Of a DNA stretch of 23,416 nucleotides, positions 15,166 through 22,817 are shown one piece after another. Under the pieces are notes generated by a model. It saw only the letters and a list, made by a program, of their open reading frames with translations, was not told where the DNA came from and made no database searches. The DNA is from an uncultured Bacillota bacterium. Its GTDB lineage: Bacteria > Bacillota_I > Bacilli_A > Erysipelotrichales > Erysipelotrichaceae. The translations under genes and the position numbers were made by a program. Within the stretch, counting starts at the first letter, position 1, and each line of letters opens with the position of its first letter. The DNA is taken from NCBI GenBank assembly GCA_900321955.1, contig ONXX01000016.1, forward strand, positions 1 through 23,416, given 5' to 3'.

Positions 15166-16440
15166 ATGAAAAAACTGTTCAAATTGCTTTCTTTAGCTCT
15201 CGTTGCTATGATGCTGGTCGCTTGTTCAGGCGGCAACGGCGGCAACGGCGGTGAAAGTGAATCCACTGAGCCGGCTGAGATCGTCTTCTGGCACACTCTT
15301 ACTGACCATGACGAAGAAAACGTCAAGGAAATCGTTGATGCGTTCAACGCAGCTAACGAAGGCGTTTACCATGTCACTCAGGAAACACAGCCATTAGATG
15401 GTTTCGAAGCTAAGGTCCTCGAAGCTGTTACCAACGGCGTAGGTCCGAACATCGTCTGGTTATACCCGGGCACTGCTACGGAATATGTTGGTGAAGGCTT
15501 AGCACTTGATTTTGGCAAATACCTCAGCGACGACGATGTCAAGAATCGTGTTTCCGAAGGTATCTGGAACTCTTTAACTGACTACGAAGATGGTGCTATG
15601 CACGCTGTTGCCGGCACTCTGACTGGTCCGATCATGTTCTACAACCAGGACTTATTAGACAAGTACAACCAGACTATCCCTACTACTTGGGAAGAACTGC
15701 TCGAAGTCTGCAAGGTCGTTGTTGACGGCGAAAAGGCAGAAGGTCATGACATCATGGGCTTCGGTCCGGACTCTGTTGATGTTTTAGGCATCATCGTTCT
15801 GGAACAGTTAGGTTTACACTACATTGACGCTAACAAGACTGCAAACGACTGGACAAACCAGAAGTTTGTTGACTGGGTCAACTGGTGGAAAGAAGCTGAA
15901 GCTAACGGTTACTTCCAGCTGGTAGATCCTGAAGGTTACCATTCTGGTCCGTTCGGCAATCAGAACTATCTGTGCTACATGGGCTCTTCTGCAGGTATCG
16001 GCTACATCAACCACGATGCATTCAATATGACAACTGGTCCGGTTCCGCAGATCGCTGGCGGCAAGAACTACACCGAAACTACATTACGTGCTCTGATCGG
16101 CTTCACAAAGGATGAAAAGGCTGATGAAGGTACTGCTAAGTTCGCAGCATTCTTCGCTAACGCTGAAAACAACACGAAGTTCGTTCAGACTTACGGCGCT
16201 GCTTCTCCATATCTTGATGTTGCAGCAACCGATGAATACAAGAACTACGCTGCACAGTCTCCTGCAATTCAGGCATTAGCATTAATGACTGACTATGCCG
16301 GTACTCGTCCGAACGTTGTAGGTCAGCAGGGTTGCAAGGAAGCGATCACTCAGGCTCTGAAGATCGCTGTTGCCGGCACCGATACTGTTGAAGCTCTTAC
16401 AACTGCTCAGGCACAGGCTAACGCTGCTTTAAGCGAGTAG
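15166..16440 (+). CDS. UgpB-like ABC transporter substrate-binding lipoprotein
   Basis: A 424-residue family-1 solute-binding protein. The signal peptide (MKKLFKLLSLALVAMMLVAC) ends in a lipobox with C20, followed by a Gly/Asn/Ser linker. The mature protein opens with IVFWHTLTDHDEENVKEIVDAFN, typical of UgpB/MalE-type proteins. MFYNQDLLDKYNQTIPTTWEELLE marks the hinge region and YLCYMGSSAGIGYI the ligand site strand. It is anchored outside the membrane and delivers substrate to the permeases encoded downstream. Codon use is richer in GCT and AAC than its neighbours, as in highly expressed genes. The gene has the operon's strongest ribosome binding site. A UgpB-like ligand (glycerol-3-phosphate, a phosphodiester or a sugar) is plausible given the adjacent phosphodiesterase. 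Confidence 0.92.
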   Translation: MKKLFKLLSLALVAMMLVACSGGNGGNGGESESTEPAEIVFWHTLTDHDEENVKEIVDAFNAANEGVYHVTQETQPLDGFEAKVLEAVTNGVGPNIVWLYPGTATEYVGEGLALDFGKYLSDDDVKNRVSEGIWNSLTDYEDGAMHAVAGTLTGPIMFYNQDLLDKYNQTIPTTWEELLEVCKVVVDGEKAEGHDIMGFGPDSVDVLGIIVLEQLGLHYIDANKTANDWTNQKFVDWVNWWKEAEANGYFQLVDPEGYHSGPFGNQNYLCYMGSSAGIGYINHDAFNMTTGPVPQIAGGKNYTETTLRALIGFTKDEKADEGTAKFAAFFANAENNTKFVQTYGAASPYLDVAATDEYKNYAAQSPAIQALALMTDYAGTRPNVVGQQGCKEAITQALKIAVAGTDTVEALTTAQAQANAALSE

Positions 16441-16454
16441 TTTTTGGAGAAATA

Positions 16455-17706
16455 ATGACAAGGAATAAGTTGTTCGTATTCTGTCTCGACGCATTATGCA
16501 CATCGGATCTCGATCTGATGAAAGAAATGCCGAATTTTGCCTGGATCTTTGAAAAGGGATCTGAGGTAAAACATGTCGAGCCGATCTATCCGAGCTTCAC
16601 TTATCCTTGTCATTGTACGATCATTACAGGGAACACCGTGAAACATCACGGTGTTCCTCATAATGCGATACTGAAGGTGGAAGATGCCAATCCGCCTTGG
16701 TATAACCAGCGTGCAGATGTGAAATGTCCAACGATTTTTGATTATGCAAAGAAAGCTGGATATCTGACATGTTCACTTAGCTGGCCGGTATCGGGAAAAG
16801 CCGATATCGATCTCAATATGCCGATGATCGTCCCGGCAGGCTATATGGGGGATGATCCGGGACAGTTCTTATGGGGCAATGCGTCTGAAGAACTGATGGA
16901 GAAGTATTTCTGGAAATACGGCAGATATCTGATGGGCAAGGACAGGAGCCTCGATCTTTATACGATGGCTCTGGCGCCGGTGCGATCTTGATTCGGCAAG
17001 ACACGGCAACGGTGTCTACTCTGAAGAAGCGGTAGAACAATTAAGAAAACACAATTATGAATTCGGCGTGCTGCTTGAAAGCATCCGCCGCTACGGTGAT
17101 TTTGAACATACCAACTTTGTCATTCTGGGTGACCACGGTCAGCAGGACATCACGATGGATCTCAACGTCAATATCCTTTTAAGAGACGCAGGTTTCATTC
17201 GTTGTGATGAACAAGGTAAACTTGTCGACTACGATGCGTATTGTCATTCCGTATCGATGTCTGCCTGGATCCAGCTCAAGGATCCAAACGACAAAGTGAT
17301 GCGCGAGAAAGTCTATGACTTCCTCAAATCTCTGAAGGACGATCCGAAATACAACATCGGATATCTTTACACCAAGGAAGAAGCAGATGAGCTTTTCGGA
17401 TTGACCGGTCCTTTGGATTTTGTCATCGAAGGAAAAGAACCGATGGCATTTTCTTCGACACTGGAAGGAAAAGATGCCTTTGAGAAATACCTGAAGCCGG
17501 GTCAGCACAGATCGGTAGCCAGCCATGGCCACCTCCCTTGGCGCGATGAGACGACGACTTTTATTGCCGTCGGTCCGAATGTTGCGGAAAACGTCGTGAT
17601 CGAACGCTCTTCCATGTTGAATGAAGCACCGACCATGGCGGCAATGCTGGGACTGCAGATGGAAAACATCGACGGTCACGTCCTTGAAGAATTGATCAGA
17701 CAATAA
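16455..17706 (+). pseudogene. Type I phosphodiesterase/nucleotide pyrophosphatase family protein, frameshifted
   Basis: The first frame (16455-16991) starts TRNKLFVFCLDAL with the first metal Asp and continues YPSFTYPCHCTIITGN (nucleophile Thr region). It proceeds normally to LYTMALAPV, then reaches TGA at 16989. The neighbouring frame resumes at CDLDSARHGNGVYSEEAVEQLRKHNYEFG and carries the second metal site (DxxxxH), FVILGDHGQ and SHGHLPWRDETTTFIAVGP, to TAA at 17706. In relatives a strand of the P-D-x-x-x-V-H type precedes the second metal site; it is absent here. A deletion of length 3n+2, about 40 nt, near 16978-16985 therefore fits better than a single inserted base. Without a signal peptide it would act in the cytoplasm on an imported phosphodiester. 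The start follows TTGGAGAAATA. Confidence 0.8.
16630..16657 (+). repeat. Strong intragenic hairpin early in the phosphodiesterase gene
   Basis: GGAACACCGTG at 16630-16640 is followed by its exact complement at 16647-16657, an 11-bp stem with a 6-nt loop and no T-run. It lies about 190 nt after the binding-protein stop, within codons for GNTVKHHGVP. Confidence 0.8.
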
Positions 17707-17738
17707 ATCAATAATTGTTTTTATAAAGGAGGAAAACA

Positions 17739-18794
17739 ATGAAAATACGCCTTGAGAATATCGTCAAGCGTTTTGACGATAACACAGCAGTCAATGATTT
17801 TTCTGCTGAGATCGAGTCAGGTGAACTGGTGACGCTTCTGGGTCCTTCGGGCTGCGGTAAGTCGACGATGCTGAACATGCTTTCAGGCATTCTTTACCCG
17901 ACCGAAGGCAAGATCTATTTCGACGAAGACGATGTTACCTATGTCTCACCGGAGAAGAGAGGTATCGGTCTGGTCTTCCAGAACTATGCCCTGTATCCGC
18001 ACATGACAGTATTGGAAAACATCTGCTTCCCACTGGAGATCAAGAAGGTCCCAAAGGCTGAACGAATCGAAAGAGCCAAGAAGATGGCACAGCTGGTTCA
18101 TGTTGACGGCATGCTCAACAGAAAACCGGGTCAGCTTTCCGGTGGCCAGCAGCAGCGTGTTGCCATCGCCAGAGCCCTGGTCAAGGAACCTCGCCTGCTT
18201 CTGCTGGATGAACCGTTATCCAACCTGGATGCCCGTTTACGTATCGAGATGAGAGAAGAGATCAGACGTATTCAGCTGGAAACCGGCGTTACGACGATCT
18301 TCGTCACACACGACCAGGAAGAGGCAATGTCCATTTCCGACCACATCATTCTGATGAAACTGGGTGTCTTGCAGCAGTATGACAAACCGCAGTATCTTTA
18401 CGACCAGCCGGCCAACTGCTTCGTCGCAGACTTTTTGGGCAACCCGCCGATCAATAAGATCGAAGGTGTCGTAAGAGGAGGAAAAGTCCTCTTAGGCGAT
18501 GAAGAAGTCGACTCAAGAGTAAAAGTCGACAATGTTCCGGATGGCACCAAGGTGTATCTTTCATTCCGTGCTGAATCCGTCATCCTTGATGACAAGTCTC
18601 CGTTGAGAGCCAAGGTCGTTCTCACTTCCGTCATGGGCAAGGAAATCATCACTTCCTTCATCTTAGGCGGAAAGGAGGTCCGTGGCTACATGAATTCCGA
18701 TGCGGAACTCGCAAGAGACCAGGATATCGGCATCTCATTCAAGAAAACAGGTGTATTCGTATTCGACTTTGAAAGCGGAGAGCGTTACTTATGA
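17739..18794 (+). CDS. UgpC/MsmK-like ABC transporter ATP-binding protein
   Basis: A 351-residue ATPase of the carbohydrate-uptake type. Walker [10 protein letters not shown] is at 35-43, the Q-loop is at Q81, the signature LSGGQQQ at 133-139, Walker B LLLLDEP with D157/E158, the D-loop SNLD and the H-loop [12 protein letters not shown]. The C-terminal third is the TOBE-type regulatory domain that distinguishes UgpC/MalK/MsmK. It powers the two permeases encoded downstream and may be shared with other sugar transporters. AAAGGAGG precedes ATG by 7 bases. The stop overlaps the first permease start (ATGA). Confidence 0.95.
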   Translation: MKIRLENIVKRFDDNTAVNDFSAEIESGELVTLLGPSGCGKSTMLNMLSGILYPTEGKIYFDEDDVTYVSPEKRGIGLVFQNYALYPHMTVLENICFPLEIKKVPKAERIERAKKMAQLVHVDGMLNRKPGQLSGGQQQRVAIARALVKEPRLLLLDEPLSNLDARLRIEMREEIRRIQLETGVTTIFVTHDQEEAMSISDHIILMKLGVLQQYDKPQYLYDQPANCFVADFLGNPPINKIEGVVRGGKVLLGDEEVDSRVKVDNVPDGTKVYLSFRAESVILDDKSPLRAKVVLTSVMGKEIITSFILGGKEVRGYMNSDAELARDQDIGISFKKTGVFVFDFESGERYL

Positions 18795-19726
18795 TAAAGA
18801 AACCTTTTTACGAAAGGATCAAACCGCTTCTTTATCTGTTGCCGTTTATCGTATCGGTCAGCGTTTTTACCCTGTATCCGATCGTCAACGTCATCCGTAT
18901 GTCCTTCCTGGAGGGCTACAAGTACCTGAGCGGTGCTTATACGGGTGTCGGTCTTGGCAACTATGAAAAAGTATTAAGCGATCCTTTCTTCCGTCAGGCT
19001 ATCTCCAATACATTCCGTTATGTATTGCTGGTGGTTCCGATTTCGACGGTGATCGCGATCGTTCTGGCGACTCTTCTGAATCAGAAGATCAAGTTCCAGT
19101 CTTTCTTCCAGACGGCTTACTTCCTGCCGATGGTTACTTCATCGCTGGCAGTCGGTCTTGCCTGGAGATTCATGTTTAATGATAAGGTCGGTGTTTTGAA
19201 CTACGTTTTGTCGCTGTTTGGCGCAAAGGGTGTCGACTGGCTGACGTCCATTCCGGGCAACTTCTTCGCTGTTGTTGTCTTTGGTATCTGGGCGATCTTG
19301 CCGAACACGATCATCCTGCTGCTTTCCGGCTTGCAGAACATTGACCCGCTGTATTACACGGCAGCCAAGGTTGACGGTGCCAAGACGCTGAGGATCTTCT
19401 TCAGGATCACGGTTCCGCTTCTGGCTCCGACCATCATGCTGGTCATCATCATCAACACGATCTCGACCTTCAAGATGTACCATGAACTGTTCCCGTTATT
19501 CTCGGGTCCGGGTATTGCCTACAACCTGTTCACGGTCGTCTACTATATCTACTACGAATTCCGTGTCATGTCACCGCCGAAGTACGGCTATGCCGCTGCG
19601 GCTGCTGTCATGCTCTTAGTCACGGTCTTCATCTTTACGATGTTACAGCGTGCCGTTCAGGCATGGTCAAGAAAGGAGAGGGGAGAAGATGCCAAACCAA
19701 AGAGACACAGAGATGCGCTCAGATAA
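18791..19726 (+). CDS. UgpA-like ABC transporter permease
   Basis: A 311-residue, six-helix MalF/UgpA-type permease. It has a hydrophobic first helix (LLYLLPFIVSVSVFTLYPIVNVI), then YLSGAYTGVGLGNYEKVLSDPFFRQAISNTFRYVLL. The cytoplasmic EAA loop YYTAAKVDGAKTLRIFFRITVPLLAP, which contacts the ATPase, is clear. The start overlaps the ATPase stop by 4 bp. The C-terminus is short and basic and overlaps the next gene by 38 bp. Confidence 0.93.
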   Translation: MIKKPFYERIKPLLYLLPFIVSVSVFTLYPIVNVIRMSFLEGYKYLSGAYTGVGLGNYEKVLSDPFFRQAISNTFRYVLLVVPISTVIAIVLATLLNQKIKFQSFFQTAYFLPMVTSSLAVGLAWRFMFNDKVGVLNYVLSLFGAKGVDWLTSIPGNFFAVVVFGIWAILPNTIILLLSGLQNIDPLYYTAAKVDGAKTLRIFFRITVPLLAPTIMLVIIINTISTFKMYHELFPLFSGPGIAYNLFTVVYYIYYEFRVMSPPKYGYAAAAAVMLLVTVFIFTMLQRAVQAWSRKERGEDAKPKRHRDALR

Positions 19727-20567
19727 GAAGAGTCCGACAAGAGAACCAATCTCCATCGGCAGAATCTTCATGTATATCGTTCTGTTCATCGGCGCTCTGA
19801 TCATGATCTTCCCGTTCTACTGGATGATCACCGGTGCGTTCAAGACCTGGACAGAAGTCAATCTGATCCCGCCGACGCTCTTCCCGCAGAACCCATTCAA
19901 TATCGAGAACTTCGTTTATGCGTTCAAGACGGCGCCGTTTGGCAGATACTTCATCAACTCCATGCTGGCATTAGTCGGCTGTATCGTCACTTGTTCCTTT
20001 ACGACGATCCTGGCTGCCTACGCCTTCTCGCGTTTGCGTTTCCCGGGCAGAGAGCTGATCTTCTCGCTCTTGCTGTCCCTGATGATGGTTCCTTATGAAA
20101 TGATCATCATCACCAACTACCGCACCATCGTCAGCTGGAACCTCCATGACACGATCTGGGCATTGATCTTACCGTTCATGTCTTCGATCTTCTACACTTA
20201 CATCCTAAAGGGCTTCTTCGATTCCGTTCCTGAATCACTTTATCAGGCAGCGAAGGTCGACGGCTGTTCCGACTGGAAGTATCTGTGGAGAGTCATGGTA
20301 CCGATGGCCAAATCTTCTTTGGCCACGATCATCCTGCTGAATGCGATCGCTACCTGGAACTCCTTCTTATGGCCGATGATTGCGACCAACTCCAAGAACG
20401 TCAGAACTCTGCCGTTTGGTCTGTATGCATTCATGACTGAAGGCGGCCAGCGTAACGAAAGAATGATGGCTGCTTCCACGATCGTCGTCATACCGATGAT
20501 CATCATCTTCCTCTTTGCAAGGAAGTACATCATCTCCGGTATGTCACGTGGTGGTATCAAGGGATAA
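19689..20567 (+). CDS. UgpE-like ABC transporter permease
   Basis: A 292-residue MalG/UgpE-type permease with six membrane helices. Marks are FPFYWMITGAFKTWTEVNLIPPTLFP after helix 1, AYAFSRLRFPGRELIF, the EAA loop LYQAAKVDGCSDWKYLWRVMVPMAKS and the C-terminal ARKYIISGMSRGGIKG. I chose ATG 19689 (MPNQRDTEMRSDKK) because AGGAGAGGGGAGAAG lies just upstream. An earlier in-frame ATG at 19650 lacks such a site and would add 13 basic residues. It overlaps the UgpA-like gene by 38 bp and completes the transporter; no further gene follows on this strand. Confidence 0.92.
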   Translation: MPNQRDTEMRSDKKSPTREPISIGRIFMYIVLFIGALIMIFPFYWMITGAFKTWTEVNLIPPTLFPQNPFNIENFVYAFKTAPFGRYFINSMLALVGCIVTCSFTTILAAYAFSRLRFPGRELIFSLLLSLMMVPYEMIIITNYRTIVSWNLHDTIWALILPFMSSIFYTYILKGFFDSVPESLYQAAKVDGCSDWKYLWRVMVPMAKSSLATIILLNAIATWNSFLWPMIATNSKNVRTLPFGLYAFMTEGGQRNERMMAASTIVVIPMIIIFLFARKYIISGMSRGGIKG

Positions 20568-20583
20568 TACTTGTATATAAAAA

Positions 20584-20671
20584 GATCTGCGGATAAAGAT
20601 GTCCTGCCGTTTCGATAAGACCTCCTTCTTAAAGAACGGTGCTGATGAAGTGGGACAGGAATGTGCAGATC
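20584..20671 (+). other. Nested inverted repeats after the ABC operon (possible folded 3' RNA)
   Basis: Three nested complementary pairs are visible: GATCTGC 20584-20590 with GCAGATC 20665-20671, TGTCC 20600-20604 with GGACA 20653-20657, and CCGTT 20607-20611 with AACGG 20635-20639. They could form one elongated stem in the operon's 3' untranslated region. The region also overlaps, in antisense, the disrupted 3' end of the hemolysin III gene. No known RNA family was recognised. Confidence 0.35.
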
Positions 20672-20690
20672 AGGATCAAAACAAACAGAA

Positions 20691-20720
20691 AGGATGTATC
20701 ACATTGATATATCCTTTTTT
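20691..20720. terminator. Terminator between the ABC operon and the hemolysin III gene
   Basis: AGGATGTATC 20691-20700 pairs with GATATATCCT 20706-20715 (one G-U pair, 5-nt loop). TTTTT follows on the plus strand, completing the ABC operon terminator. On the minus strand the tail (TTCTGTTTGTTTTG) is also U-rich, so it can serve both directions. Confidence 0.82.
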
Positions 20721-20724
20721 CACG

Positions 20725-21297
20725 TTATGCATTAATATGCAAAGCGTAGATGATGCCGCCGATCGTATAGAAAAGGCCACCGGTCAAAAGCCAGAAGAAA
20801 CCGATCTGTCCCAAGGCCAGATAGATCGCCTTGATCCTTAAAAGAGCTGTCCAGCCTAAGGCAATATAGACGATTGAAGAGACGTATTTCGGACAATAGA
20901 TCCAGAACAGTTTCATGATGATGCCGCAAAGGGCGAGGATCCAGATGATGATGAGCAGATTCCGGTCGTTTAAAAGGCTCAGACAGATCGGCGTATAGGA
21001 TCCGGCAATTAACAGGAATATCGAGATGTGATCGATCTTCTTCAGGATCCTGGTCTTGGAATGAGGCAGGATAAAACTGTGGTAGGCACTGCTGGCCCCA
21101 TAGAGAACGATCAAAGAAAGGCAATAGATGCTTAAACCGATCATCTTGATGGGATCGGAGCAAAGGATGCCGGCTTTGGAAAGCAATAACGGTGTGGCAA
21201 AGATCGAGGCGAGAAACCCGATAAAGTGGGTCAGAGCACTGATCGGATCTTTGATGGAAATATAGGGTCTTGAGTATCTGTAATGGATTTCCGACAT
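20725..21297 (-). CDS. Hemolysin III/PAQR family membrane protein, C-terminally truncated by an in-frame stop
   Basis: 190 residues of a TrhA/hemolysin III protein: ISALTHFIGFLASIF (helix 1), YGASSAYHSF with the first metal-site His, DHISIFLLIAGSYTPICLSLL and LLTGGLFYTIGGIIYAL (helix 6). The family's last helix with the FHEIFH-type His pair is missing, because TAA at 20727-20725 follows ALHINA. Reading on in the same frame to TAA 20631-20629 gives 31 more codons ending in a hydrophobic stretch (FLFVLILICTFLSHFISTVL) like the lost helix. The total of 222 codons is a normal family length. Both expected His residues are gone from this remnant. AAGGAGGTCAAC before ATG fixes the start. It is likely inactive or altered. 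Confidence 0.85.
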   Translation of the reverse strand: MSEIHYRYSRPYISIKDPISALTHFIGFLASIFATPLLLSKAGILCSDPIKMIGLSIYCLSLIVLYGASSAYHSFILPHSKTRILKKIDHISIFLLIAGSYTPICLSLLNDRNLLIIIWILALCGIIMKLFWIYCPKYVSSIVYIALGWTALLRIKAIYLALGQIGFFWLLTGGLFYTIGGIIYALHINA

Positions 21298-21307
21298 GTT
21301 GACCTCC

Positions 21308-21336
21308 TTGTTGTTAGATTAGAATAGATATATAAT
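21308..21336 (+). promoter_or_regulatory. Promoter of the DUF1836 gene
   Basis: TTGTTG at 21308-21313, a 17-bp spacer and TATAAT at 21331-21336. The predicted start near 21343 falls just before the palindrome at 21346-21366. Confidence 0.6.
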
Positions 21337-21345
21337 AAACTTGTG

Positions 21346-21366
21346 AGAGGTTTTTGAAAAACCTCT
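21346..21366. promoter_or_regulatory. Perfect palindrome at two opposing transcription starts (candidate operator)
   Basis: AGAGGTTTTT (21346-21355), a central G and the exact complement (21357-21366) form a 10-bp perfect inverted repeat. It lies between the predicted starts of the plus promoter (about 21343) and the minus promoter (about 21369), so one bound protein could control both genes. Either transcript would also begin with this hairpin. Confidence 0.55.
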
Positions 21367-21375
21367 TCTGATTTC

Positions 21376-21404
21376 ATACTAGAAAATATTATAAAACTTG
21401 TCAA
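21376..21404 (-). promoter_or_regulatory. Promoter of the hemolysin III gene
   Basis: On the minus strand TTGACA (21404-21399), a 17-bp spacer and TAGTAT (21381-21376). Transcription would start near 21369 and run through the palindrome and the opposing promoter towards the gene at 21297. Confidence 0.55.
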
Positions 21405-21432
21405 GAGTTATTGAAAAACCGATGGAGGAAGA

Positions 21433-21927
21433 ATGAAAAAGAAAGAGATCAGGATGAATGACACTGATGTATTCAATTTACCGACGTATAAGGAGATTCC
21501 TTCCGTTGGCTTGTATCTGGACCAGACATCAAAATACATCAACGAGGTATTACTGGACCTGCCGGATGCGATGATTACCAATTCGATGATTTCCAACTAT
21601 GTAAAGAAACATCTGATCGCCAATCCGATAAAGAAACAGTATGGCCGCGAACAGATCGCCTGTCTGATCTTTATTGCGGTCACCAAGAGTGCTTTATCTC
21701 TGGATGATGTGAAAAACTTCTTTGATTTACAGAAGAACAAGTACAGCATCGAGGAAGCCTACACGTATTTTGCCGGACGTTTTGATAAGATCCTGAATGA
21801 GAACGAGATCTTGAAGATCAAGCCGGAAGAAAAAGAAAAAGCCCTTCTGGAGAACATCATATTGACCGTTGTTTCCAATATTCACCTGCATAAACTGCTG
21901 GAAGAGGCATTTGGTAACAAAGTTTAA
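21433..21927 (+). CDS. DUF1836 protein, possible MerR-like DNA-binding regulator
   Basis: A 164-residue DUF1836 protein. Family marks are FNLPTYKEIPSVGLYLDQTSKYINEVL, ITNSMISNYVKKHLIANPIKKQYGREQIACLIFIAVTKSALSLDDVKNFFDLQ and a C-terminal helical part. The segment around YGREQIACLIFIA...LSLDDVK resembles the wing and helix arrangement of MerR-type DNA-binding domains, so a transcriptional role is likely but unproven. GGAGGAAG lies directly upstream of ATG. The preceding region holds a perfect palindrome and repeated operator-like copies, which fits autoregulation and control of the divergent hemolysin III gene. Confidence 0.87.
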   Translation: MKKKEIRMNDTDVFNLPTYKEIPSVGLYLDQTSKYINEVLLDLPDAMITNSMISNYVKKHLIANPIKKQYGREQIACLIFIAVTKSALSLDDVKNFFDLQKNKYSIEEAYTYFAGRFDKILNENEILKIKPEEKEKALLENIILTVVSNIHLHKLLEEAFGNKV

Positions 21928-21955
21928 GTGTTCTTTACACATTATTAAGCCTTTC

Positions 21956-21978
21956 TTTACCATGTGTGATGGTAAAAT
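21956..21978 (+). promoter_or_regulatory. Inverted repeat over the -10 element of the YwaF-like gene
   Basis: TTTACCAT at 21956-21963 and its exact complement ATGGTAAA at 21969-21976 are separated by 5 nt. A TAAAAT (-10-like) at 21973-21978 overlaps the right arm. No T-run follows, so an operator is more likely than a terminator. Confidence 0.45.
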
Positions 21979-21998
21979 AAATAAAAAAGGGGATCATT

Positions 21999-22784
21999 AT
22001 GTTTTCTTGGCAGCACTTTGTATGGCTGGGTATCTGTGCCCTGCTTGTAGCATTTGCAATCATAAGATATCGTAAGGGATCGGCAAGTTTGAACCAGGTT
22101 TTAAACATCTGCTGCATCATCTGTGTCCTTTCGGAATTCACGAAGGTTTTCGGTGTTATCAAGATGGTGCCTTCCGCTGACGGCAGCATCATCTATCCGT
22201 ATATTCCGATGAACCACCTGCCTTTGCATCTGTGTTCGATACAGATCCTGCTGATCTTTTATGTGCGGTTCGTGGCTAAGGGAAACGCAAGAGAGAATCT
22301 GCTTTCCTTCATGTATCCTTCCTGCTTATTGGGTGCTTTGGCTGCTTTGGCGATGCCTTCGATCTTCTCTACCAGTATTACGGTGGATCAGGCATTTACC
22401 CATCCGATGGCTTACCAGTTCTTTATCTATCATGCGATGCTGATTGCTTTAGGACTGATCATTGCGATGTGCGGTGAAGTTGAATGGGAATGGAAACACT
22501 GGCGCAACTGCCTGATCATCATTGCTTTGGCCGGCTTTATTTCGCTCTACATCAATTCGATGTTTGCCTCACCGACCTATCTCAACGGTGAACTGCAGCA
22601 CATCGATTTCTGGCCGAACTTCTTCTTTACCTACCAGAATCCGCTGGGCATCAAGCTGACCAAGATCACTCACTGGTATATCTATCTGGTGATATTGAGC
22701 GTCCTGATCATTGTCCTGACCTGGATCTGCTTCATTCCGGTGATTAAGAAAAACAGAAATAAGGAAGACAAGGATCCGCTGTAA
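21999..22784 (+). CDS. YwaF/TMEM164-like integral membrane protein
   Basis: A 261-residue protein with about seven hydrophobic segments. The conserved MNHLPLHLCSIQILLIFY segment, FMYPSCLLGALAALAMPS and the HPMAYQFFIYHAMLIALGLI helix match the YwaF (TIGR02206) family, whose function in bacteria is unknown. The C-terminus is short, charged and cytoplasmic (KKNRNKEDKDPL). AAGGGG lies 8 bases before ATG. The TAA stop lies in the loop of its own terminator. Confidence 0.82.
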   Translation: MFSWQHFVWLGICALLVAFAIIRYRKGSASLNQVLNICCIICVLSEFTKVFGVIKMVPSADGSIIYPYIPMNHLPLHLCSIQILLIFYVRFVAKGNARENLLSFMYPSCLLGALAALAMPSIFSTSITVDQAFTHPMAYQFFIYHAMLIALGLIIAMCGEVEWEWKHWRNCLIIIALAGFISLYINSMFASPTYLNGELQHIDFWPNFFFTYQNPLGIKLTKITHWYIYLVILSVLIIVLTWICFIPVIKKNRNKEDKDPL

Positions 22785-22796
22785 AGCGGATCTTTT
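22771..22796 (+). terminator. Terminator with the stop codon in its loop
   Basis: GATCCGCT 22773-22780 pairs with AGCGGATC 22785-22792. The 4-nt loop is GTAA, whose TAA (22782-22784) is the stop of the YwaF-like gene. TTTT follows at 22793-22796. Confidence 0.8.
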
Positions 22797-22817
22797 AAGA
22801 AGTAGTATAGAGATAGG

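Larger units (their letters stand above)
21337..21420. repeat. Two 27-bp imperfect direct repeats, 57 bp apart
   Basis: The copies at 21337-21363 and 21394-21420 agree at 22 of 27 positions. Both begin AAACTTGT and end GAAAAACC, and differ only in the middle. They occupy the region between the hemolysin III and DUF1836 genes and look like two operator copies or a duplicated leader segment. Confidence 0.7.

Noticed and set aside
16980..16995. Programmed +1 frameshift at TCT TGA in the phosphodiesterase gene.
   Set aside because: A Ser codon slipping to CTT is not a good +1 site, and the shifted product would still lack the strand before the second metal site; deletion is simpler.
20599..20841. 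An 80-codon plus-strand ORF after the ABC operon.
   Set aside because: It crosses the terminator and the antisense of the hemolysin III gene, and has low-complexity polar composition.
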